64,000 bases of DNA from Manduca sexta. Its lineage: Eukaryota; Arthropoda; Insecta; Lepidoptera; Sphingidae. Location of the stretch: contig NC_051115.1 of the NCBI RefSeq assembly GCF_014839805.1, forward strand, positions 1,362,600-1,426,599. The letters run 5' to 3'. The notes below the pieces were generated by a model. It ran no database searches, was not told the origin of the DNA, and was given only the letters and a program-made list of their open reading frames with translations. The stretch's first letter is position 1, and the number at the start of each line of letters is the position of its first letter. The position numbers and the translations under genes were made by a program. Positions 37,019-46,900 of this stretch are shown piece after piece.

Positions 37019-37600
37019 TTATTGTCTCAGTGGCGCAGTTGTGTAGTTACTAGTGTTGAGGTTTCGGGTTCGAACCAGAGGGTCTACTTCGAAAAACGAA
37101 CGTCGAAACCTCGGTCCGAAATGAAGAAACGTCGAATTTCGGATTTAACACTACTATTAAATTACTTCGGATCCGTCACCGTTCTCTAGCTTACCTTAGT
37201 GGTAGGATTAATTTACCGTATTTTTTTTTTGGGGAAAAGCAATGGAACTTTATCCTCGCAGATGGTTTTAAAAAGTGATGGCAAAACCCTACAAGTTCTT
37301 ACAAATTCCATGAAATATTGCGATGAACGGATCGGATCCGTCGTTGAACCCGTCATCGGATCCGTAACACTTCGTCGTAACAAAACGTGCGATCCGTCAT
37401 CCGAAACTACGGATTTCGTTTTTCGAAGTAAACCCTCAGAGCATATTAAGTTTTTTTATCAGCCAGGGTCTGATATTAGTGGCCAATATGGTGATAGGCT
37501 CGCCTCTATCACGTAATGGGAAGGAAAACACACTGTGAAATATGGGTGCACTGGTTGCGTTACTGCCTTTGATATAAGACGTGTATATACATAAGTCCTC
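37019..37600 (+). repeat. SINE family N interrupted by a family F MITE
   Basis: The tRNA-like head is GTGGCGCAGTTGTGTAG with B box GGGTTCGAACC (37024-37075). The SINE body resumes at about 37439 (ATCAGCCAGGGTCTGATATT, then GGTGATAGGCTCGCC). The insert at 37076-37438 is listed separately. Confidence 0.6.
37076..37438. mobile_element. Family F MITE (GGATCC-rich), copy 2
   Basis: The TIRs are GAGGGTCTACTTCGAAAAAC and, reversed at the right, GAGGGTTTACTTCGAAAAAC. The interior has several CGGATCCGT words. It is inserted immediately after the B box of a SINE. Confidence 0.65.
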
Positions 37601-37644
37601 ACAGCAATTGTACCATAATACAATTATATCACTGATGCAGTGAT

Positions 37645-37944
37645 TATATAATATCAGCTACATATTCTATACTATCTCATTGCTGCACTGGCCTCTTCTA
37701 TTACTGAGAGGGATTAGGTCTTAGTCCACCACGCTGTAGTGCGGACAGACTTCACACACCCTCAAAATTCCTATAGACAACTTCTCAGGTATGCATGTTT
37801 CCTCACAATGTTTACCTTGACTGTTAAAGCAAGCGATAATTCACAAAGAATAGACACAACTTTACAATTGGAGGTGTGTTTGGATTTTGAACCTACGGAT
37901 ATCATCTCGGCTGTCCTTCGTACTTCTCATTAAGTTATCGCCAG
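37645..37944 (-). repeat. SINE family B copy
   Basis: Nearly full length but diverged. It lies 32 bp beyond the stop codon of the PHF7-like gene, so it probably sits in its 3' UTR. Confidence 0.65.
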
Positions 37945-37975
37945 TGGTGGTAGTTAGAAATAATGATACTCAGTC

Positions 37976-40900
37976 TTAAGGGCTCTTGACGGTGAAAAAT
38001 CTTTGAATTGACGTCTGCACTAATTTATCCGGCGACTTCTCTTGCTTCACATACTTCCTTTTCAACGGAGAAACTTCTTTCTCCGGTTTCACAAGTACAT
38101 CTTTGACGCTATCCTGTGTATACTGTAATACGTACTGCTTCAACTTCTTCATCTTTTTCGATTCTTTCTTCTGTTTATTTCTAACCTTCTTTTTATCTCT
38201 TATTTCGAGATTTAATCGCTCCGTACGCCATTTTATTTTCACTTGTATATTATCGTTTGTGATCGACACTTTGGTTTTTAACTTCTTCTTTTTGATACGC
38301 CTTTCTCGTTTCCTCTCATCATGGTTTATTTTAATGTCATCCAATTTTCTCTTTTTACTTCTCCTTTTATCTTTCGGATGTTTCCGTTTCCTAACTTTAG
38401 TAACGTGGGGTATTTCGGTGTTGCACTCTCTCACAACTTCGTTCAAATAATGATTCTTAAAGCTCTCCAAATCAATACCAATGTTGCTCTCTTGCAGCAT
38501 TTCTTTATCAGTTGGACTAAATTTTAACGCACACTTCTTACTTTTCACTGGACTTTTTATGCTCAAACTATGCAAAAAGTCTACATTATCACTATCTTCC
38601 ATTTTGACGACATTAATGTCAACAGATTTGTCATTTGCAGATATCTCCAAGCTTGAATCCTTCTGTATGTCTACAGTTTTTAGTTTTGTTGGCGTGTTGA
38701 AGATCGGTAGACTGTCATCGCTGTGGATATCAGCGATGAACTCTGAGGGTAGTTGGAAGGTGCTGGACGAGTCGTCGCTTTCCGCTGGCTGGGGAGCTTC
38801 CGTTTCCTGCTTGATTTCTTGATGCTGTCAACAGAAGTTATATTTCTATAAAGCATTCTCAATTGGACGTAGATACGCATAAAGGACCAACCCAGAATAA
38901 GGTCGAAAATGAGGCGAGTATGCCAAATTAGTTTTAGTCTATAAGCTCTATATTTTCCATTAGTAAAATCTTAGTCAAAATATAGTAGCCAGTGTAACTA
39001 CTGGACATAAGACTTAACATCTCATGTCTCAGGATGGCGAGAATGGAATACCAAACGATACTTTGTAATTCAAGGTGTTGGTGTTTCTACTGTTTATATT
39101 CGTATCGATCTCATCTCGTTATTCAAAGCACTAAAAAAAAGGCCTACGTCCAGCAGTGGCTAGATATAGGCTGATGATGGGAAAAATGTATTATTACCTC
39201 ATCATGTTCAATAATGTCTGCACATTTCTTTGGTGAACACCATAATTTAGGCTCTTCTTTCTGCTTTGGCTCCTTCAAAGCACTATCCATCATGCTATCT
39301 AATATGTTACTGAAACAAAATATTAAAATTAAGTATATCTTAAAATGGGTGAACAGGAACGAAATTTATAAAAAAATCAAAGTTCCATTACTCATCTATA
39401 CATATTATAAAACAAAGTCTCCTTTTCTGCCTGTCTGTATGTTATCGATTTTCTCAAATTCTACTGAATGGATTTTTATGAAATTTGGTATGAAGATAGT
39501 TAAAGACCCTGGGAAGGTTATAGGCTACTTTCTATCCCGGGAAAATAGATAGCGGGACATTTATCCCGGAAAACTCCTTTACGAAGCCGCAAGTAAAAGC
39601 TAGTTAAGTATAAAATCCTCATTTATATTGAAGAATCCGTTCAGTAGATTTTGAGAAAATCGTTCACATACAGACAGTATTTGGGGACTTTGTTTTATAA
39701 TATGTATAAATTTTATTGAAGGAGTAAATATCATTCATGTACGGCAGTGGCGAAGGGCGACATTTTCCAAAAGGAAACCCACACAACATAACTACTAATA
39801 TGCATAAATCTGCGAATCGTTCCAATGATAATATTCTACATAATTTACGAAAGGGAAACCGGCAGGAATCGGGCTATGCTTCCAACAGGCCGGCATAATT
39901 GTGTCGACTGTCGAGGGGTAATCATCTCTCGTCAGTCGACATTCTATTACCACTCCACTTACCATCAGGTGCAGTGAGGTCACAAAAAAAAAAACAATTG
40001 TTGCCGAAACAACAATAGTCGACAACTTTTTTAAAATACATTTATCAAAAATGTTTTTTATCCAAAATCTATCGGAAAAAGGTTTTTTTAAATCCACGCA
40101 ACAATAAATAAGTTATGAAGCTTTGAAATATGGTGGAAAGGGCAGCTGTCAAATTAATTATAGTGAAATGTGACGTCACACAGTGCCACCGGCCATAACG
40201 CTGCGTGAGTGAGAAAAGGACTGCGCGATATCCTCACCACGTCCCCACTTTTGCTCACAACAATATATCAAATAATAACTGTTATATTTTTTAACCAATT
40301 TTGATGCTGATTTCACAAAAGGATTTTTTTTCATATTATTTTCTGTTACATATAAAATAACTAGTTAACCCGACAGACGTTGTCCCGTCTTAACAATGAA
40401 TTTGCAGCGCGTATTCTGTCAATCGCTGACAGTTATTTCAAACAATAGACAGTTATATAAAATTAATATTTTCGTAAGTTTTCTTAAATTTTCTAATTTT
40501 CCGTGCAATTTTTTGAATTTTTTCTTTCATAAGGACCTTCTCCTGTCAATAACAAACACAACAAAAAAAAATTGTGTAATCGGTCCAGCCGTTCACGCGT
40601 GATGGCGTGACCAAGGGAAATAGGGATTCATTTTTATATACATAGATAAACTAAATCAAATATAGGAAACAACCCTATGGAAAACAAACTTTATTACTCA
40701 CTTAATAGCCTTCAGTTTCTCGCTGAGCGGCTTTGGCCTCCTCAACCGCTGTTTGACTTCATCCAGTACGTTTTCCAACTTCACTTCCACTCCTAGATTG
40801 TCTATCCTCTCTCTGAATCCTTGTTCTATCAACTTGGTCGGAGAGGCAAACTTAAGTAGCATCGACTGGTTTTTTATCGGCGACTTGAGATTCGCCTCTT

Positions 40901-43900
40901 GAGTTATGGGCATGTTTTGAGCTGTAATAAAAAATGTTAATTGTAAGCAGTGCGATTACTAGAATATATCAAATGCCCAATGATAAGCATGACGGAGCAA
41001 GGGCGAAAACAGTGTGGTGGGGAGAGATAACAGGGTCACATCTCCAAATTTTGCACAATCTAAATAACTTTTTAACTATGCATTATTGGACTAAGTACAT
41101 GGGTATTAAATTAAAATCAATTTACATTGAGTTCCACTGGTGGCTTACTTAAGCTGGAAAATTGGCCTTTTTACAACCCATATACCTCTTGTTGTTGTAA
41201 GTGGCGATAGCCTAGTTGGGTGTGGAACGGACTGCCGAGACGAATGTCCGCAGGGTCAAATCCCAAGGGCACACAACTTTAACTTTTCTAAAAATGATCT
41301 GTGTATTCTTTGTGAATTATAGCTTGCTTTAACGGTGGAGGAAAAATTGTGAGGAAACCTGCATATCTGAGAAATTCTCTACAAGAATTTTCGAAGGTGT
41401 GTGAAGTCTACCAATCCGCACTACAGCGTGGTGGACTAAGGCCTAATCCCTCTGAGTAGTAGAGGTCCGTGCCCAACAGTGGAACAGTATATAATACAGG
41501 GCTGATATTATTATATTACTACACTAACGTTCCAATGCCATATACATATGCACACACAAAGCATGCTATGGACAAGAGCACTGTCATACAAACTATTATA
41601 AGTTGTACAAGTATTATTCACCTGCGTCGTTGTGGCGGCTAGTGGAGGCGCCGCCGGCGGGGCGCTTGGTCCTGCGCAGCGACATGCGGCTCGGCATGAC
41701 GGGCCGCACGCTCTGCCTCTGCTCCGTTTGGATCACTGCGACAATTATGATAGTTGATTTTATTGATTTTTTTAAGACTTTCCCGCCCTCATACGCACTA
41801 CAACTCCTGTAAGTATCAGCAGTGGCATTGTATGACACCGAGCGGTGAAGCTCAGCGAGTCAGGGAAGACTAATATGTCATTATCCCGCAATGAAATTAA
41901 TCAAATAGAAAGTTAAGGAGGATAATAATATATTGAATTTATCAAAAAGTCTAATAAACTTCTATATGCAGATGATGGTGTATTATTGAACATTGAAGCT
42001 TTGTTCACTTGTAAATACTTGCTGGTGAAAGAATATATTTTATATCCGTCCGGATAGCGACGACTCAAGGTGTTAAAACCCACCATAATGGCCCACGTGT
42101 GTCGCGTTCCGGGATCAGCCTGTGTATATCCGGTTCCAGTAGGCATAATTGTGTCGACTGATAGGTACATCTCTCGTCAGTCGACATTTATTGGACCCCA
42201 CTCCACTTACTATCAGATGCAAGTCTATGGTGAGAACTTTCCAAACTAGTGATAGTATTGACGGAATCTAAATCTATACTATTATATAAAGCTGAAGAGT
42301 TTGTTTGTTTGTTTGAACGCGCTAATCTCAGGAACTACTGGTCCGAACTGAAAAATTCTTTTTGCATTGGATAGCCCTTTGTTCGTGGAGTGCTATAGGC
42401 TATATATCATCACGCTATACCCAATAGGAGCGGAGCAGTAAAAGCTTATCTCAGGAAGTACCGGTCCAAATTGAAAAAATATTTTTGCGTTGGATAGCCC
42501 TTTGTTCGTGGAGTGCTATAGTCTATATATCCTCACGCTATACCCAATAGGAGCGGAGCAGTAATGGCTAATTTCAGGAACTACTGATTCGAACTGAAAA
42601 AATCTTTTTGCTTTGGATAGCCCTTTATTCGTGGAGTGCTATAGGCTATATATCATCACGCTATACCCAATAGGAGCGGAGCAGTAATGGCTAATCTCAG
42701 GAACTACCGATTCGAACTAAAAAAAAATATTTCTGTGTTGAATAGCCCTTTGTATGTGGAGTGCTCTAAGTTATATATCATCACGCTATGACCAATAGGA
42801 GCGGAGTATGATTATAATGAAACATGTTGCAAAAACGGGGACAATTTATTAGTTTTGAGAGCGTCCGTTGCGTGCGCTGCGTAAACGGTTAAAGTTATGC
42901 AACAACGATGTATGACGGGATTGTTCCTCTTAAAAAGTTCTAAAAAATATATTATAAAACAAAGTCCCCCGCTGCATCCGTCTGCCTAAACGTGTTAAAC
43001 GCAAAAACTACCCAACGTATTAAGATGAAATTTGGTATGGAGACAGTTTGAGACCCTGGGATGAACATAGGCTCCCGGGAAACTACTACTTTTATAACGG
43101 AAAACTTTAGCCTGAAAAACTTTATAACGCGGGCGGAGCCGCGGGCAAAGCTAGTACTGTATAACATTTTAACACACACACAGGCGCGCGCGCGTCTACG
43201 CACTCCAATACATCACATGACGCTCTCTAACTTGCTTAACAAACCATTTCATTTAATTTTAATCGGTTTCTCAAGACACAGGCTCAGCCAATTTGAGAAC
43301 CTCTGGCAATTTTTTTTGTACCTTTCTTATATTTAAATAAAGATTTTTCATTTTCAAATAAATTATTCCATTTTACATCAGGTGCAGTGAAATCATAATA
43401 ATAGGAAAGAATAGCAACAAACCAGCTTGTATAGCGGTGGTGAGAGTTTTGAGATCAGCTGGGGCGGCGGGTCGACACGCAGTGCATATCGCGACGGTGG
43501 TGCTGTCACTGGCCTCCGTGGACAGTTCCACTGCATGTTCCCCTGCGCAGGCTCGGTGCCAGCCCGCGCCACCGCACAACAGGCAGGATACGATGTCCCA
43601 CATACTGGAATGTTGAGATGAAGCATGGTATAAAATAAATAAATAAAAATAAAATGCTTTATTTATCACATAGGTGAACATAGTTGCGCTTATAAACCAA
43701 GGTACATGAGAATATTTAATTATTACTTAATTAAATTAGCTTATATAAACAAAGATAATTTAAGAAAACTTAACGAAAATATTAGTATTATATAACTGTC
43801 AATTGTTTGAAATAACTGTCAGCGATCGACAGAATGTGCGCGTGCATTCATAGTTAAGACAGGACAACGTCTGTCGGGTCAGCTAGTAATAAATAAAAGA

Positions 43901-46900
43901 TCTATTTACCCTTCAGTGTCGTGTGTGCGTCCTCCTGGACACAGGCAAGCTTCCGCTGTACATCGTAACACTCTCTCGTATATCTCCGAGAATGCGTTCT
44001 GTTCCAACTCCCATGCAGCGTCTCTGTAACAAAAATAAATAATAATATTAATATCAGCATAGGCAGGACCCTCACGAGATGGACCGACGATCTGGTGAGG
44101 GTCGCCGCAGTCCGATGGATGAGAGCGGCAGAACCGGTCCCTGTGGCGCTCAATGGGAGAAGTCTATGTCCAGCAGTGGACGATTCCCGGCTGAAATGAT
44201 GTTGATGACGAATATCAGCCGTGGATTATATACTGTCTCACTGCAATGGCCTCCTCTACTACTGAGAGATTAGGCCTTAGTCCACCACGCTGTAGTGCGG
44301 GCAGACTTCACACACACTCAATATTTCCATAGAGAAAAGAAGTGATAAAATGTAGAACCTAATTATGAATCTCTGCATATAACGGATTTTGATTCGATTT
44401 ACCATGCATACATTAAATATTTTTGCATAAACAAATCTAAACCTATACATATAAAACAAAGTCCCCTTTTCTGTCTGTATATTATCGATTTCTGCAAAAT
44501 CGATTGAACGGATTTTTATGAAATTTGGTATGGAGATAGTTTAAGACCCTGGGAAGGTTATAGGCAGTCTGTCCTGGGAAAATATATAGCGGGACTTTTA
44601 TCCCGGAAAACTCCTTCACGCGGGCCAAGTCGCGAGCAAAAGCTAGTATATTGCATATTTACCTGTCTGGTACATAATATCCTTGGTTGATGACAGCATC
44701 ATAGAAATTCTCCTTGTCGTTACAAAGAGGACATTTTAGATAATGCATTCCCGCACTTAACGCCATACGCTGGAACAAAAATATAATGTCAGACAACATA
44801 ATGATTCCTTTATTTATGATACTTTCCTAACCGAATTTCGGTCTCGGTGGCCAAACTAAACGGAGATCAGCCTCGCAGGAGATATTATAGTGCAATACAC
44901 AGGTGCACTCTCTGTTCCTTCACTCTCATAGTCCGGTGAGACAATCCGACATGACCGGGGATCAGGCGCAGGACCAACGGCTTTACGTGCTTTCCGAGGC
45001 ACGGGGGTATCACCGCCTACTTAACTCCGAGCTGCGACAAGGATTTCTAACTCCCTACTTCAGCGCGGTATTCGTACTGTGTGCAATTACAAGCACGCCA
45101 TCGAGGTAGTCAATCTTATGTTTACGCGAATGTTAGACATTGAAATAAAACTTTTACGAGTTTTATTGCGATTTTTTTATATTATTACGACATTATTATC
45201 ATTGTCTACAATAAAGAGTAAGTATTTCCTGTAGTCCTGTATCAGAAAAGGCTAGTGCTTTTTTAAAAATCTATTTTGATAGCGTGAAAAGTGAGTAGGC
45301 ACTGGTAAAAGCGGATGTACGGAGCGACATTGTGAAATAACGACCAAGGTCCTTAACTAAAGATAAAAAAAGAGTAAATATTGTTTTTATCACCTTTTTG
45401 CATCAACAAGTGCATTGAATATTAATTTCCAATATTTGTGTCTGCATAAAAAAGTAATTATTTAATTTTGTCCACAGTAATCATACCTGTAGACAAGTCC
45501 TGTGGAACCAGGCATCTCGCGCACAGCACGGTGGCCAGAAGGTTTGTAATGTTGGAAACGCATCCACCTCCTCGTAGCAAATCACACATACACATTCGGG
45601 TTCCAGTTTGTGCGGCTCTGTGGGTATAATGATATAGAAAATACATCAATGTGTGCACTATAGTGTAAACTAAGCTGAACCCTCTAAGTAGAGAACCATA
45701 TAGTGTGATGAACTAAGCTTATCTTTCAGTAGAGGCCCAGCAGTGGGACAGTATACAGGGTCATTTTGACATTGCGTTACTAAATGAAACCACATACTTG
45801 TCTTCTTGAAAATAATACTTTACAGTAAGTTACTTGAACTGTAGATATAGATAAAATGTGTAAGTTTGGAACAAAATAAATATCAATAAAATATCATTTT
45901 AATTATACGCATTCTAATGCCACTACCAAGAGCTTATCGCAACGGCAACATCACACAATCTGGAATACGCTCACGAACACGCCATATTAGTAATAAGCTA
46001 CAAAATGATCAAAATATCAGAAAACTAAAACCAGGATTTTTTGTGTAAACATTCGTTATTAATGGATAATTTTTGGCACAACAAAGGTAAAGACGAGTAT
46101 TTGGTTTCATTTAGTAACACAATGTAAAAATGACCTTGTATATTGTTCCTGATTTAATTAATTACTGTTTATGGACAGGCACTAAACATCAATAAATTTG
46201 TCCCATTTAAATCACAATTGAAGGAAAACATTGTGAGGAAACTTGCATACCTGAGAAATTCTCCATAGGAATTTTCGAGGGTGTGTGAAGTCTACCAACC
46301 CGCACTAGGCCAGCGTGGTGGAATAAGGCGTATTCCCTCTCAGTAGTAGAGGAGGTCCGTGCCCAACAGTGGGACAGTATATAATACAGGGCTGATATTG
46401 TTAAATCACAACTTACCCTGTGGACTTGTGCAGACTTCTAATCCTCCCTCACATTTTTTCTTGTTAGCCTCTCTTTTTCGAATCTTCACTTTCTCCATAA
46501 TGTTGTCAGGTATTTTCTGTTTGCGAGCGTGGTTTTGGCAAAATGATCTGAAATAGGAGATATTATGAAATAAAATGATTTATTTAACCCGAAATATGTT
46601 ATACAATATTTAGATTCCATCAATATTAACTCGTACCAACAGTTTGGAAAGTAATTGTTACCAGAGAAGAGCAGGCTAGAAACTCTACTGTTGCTTTTTT
46701 TCAAAATCAGTGTAAGTTATAAACTACAGTACATGATAGAGAAGAAAAAAAAATACAACAGATTTTTTTATTGTTGTAGAAAGCAGTTCATTTAGTTACA
46801 ATTTCGACTGCATGGGGAAAAAGAAAGCAGTGAACCAACAAGATGGCTTAAAGAAAATGAAAAATAACAGAAAACAGTTTAAAAACTGGCCTCCAAAAGC

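Noticed and set aside
37199..37516. 105-codon plus frame
   Set aside because: It is a family F MITE running into a SINE body, with no protein features.
38103..38822. Three long plus-strand frames opposite the last exon of the PHF7-like gene
   Set aside because: They are antisense shadows of a Lys/Asp-rich coding exon (Phe/Leu/Ser-rich read-through). The minus strand has consistent splicing and domain context.
39795..40097. 100-codon minus frame
   Set aside because: It covers the GTCGAC-hairpin repeat and A-rich DNA and is shared with other repeat copies.
43393..43681. Alternative frames (77 and 102 codons) over PHF7-like exon 8
   Set aside because: Only the frame with MWDIVSCLLCGG...H...C joins the neighbouring exons in phase and keeps zinc ligands.
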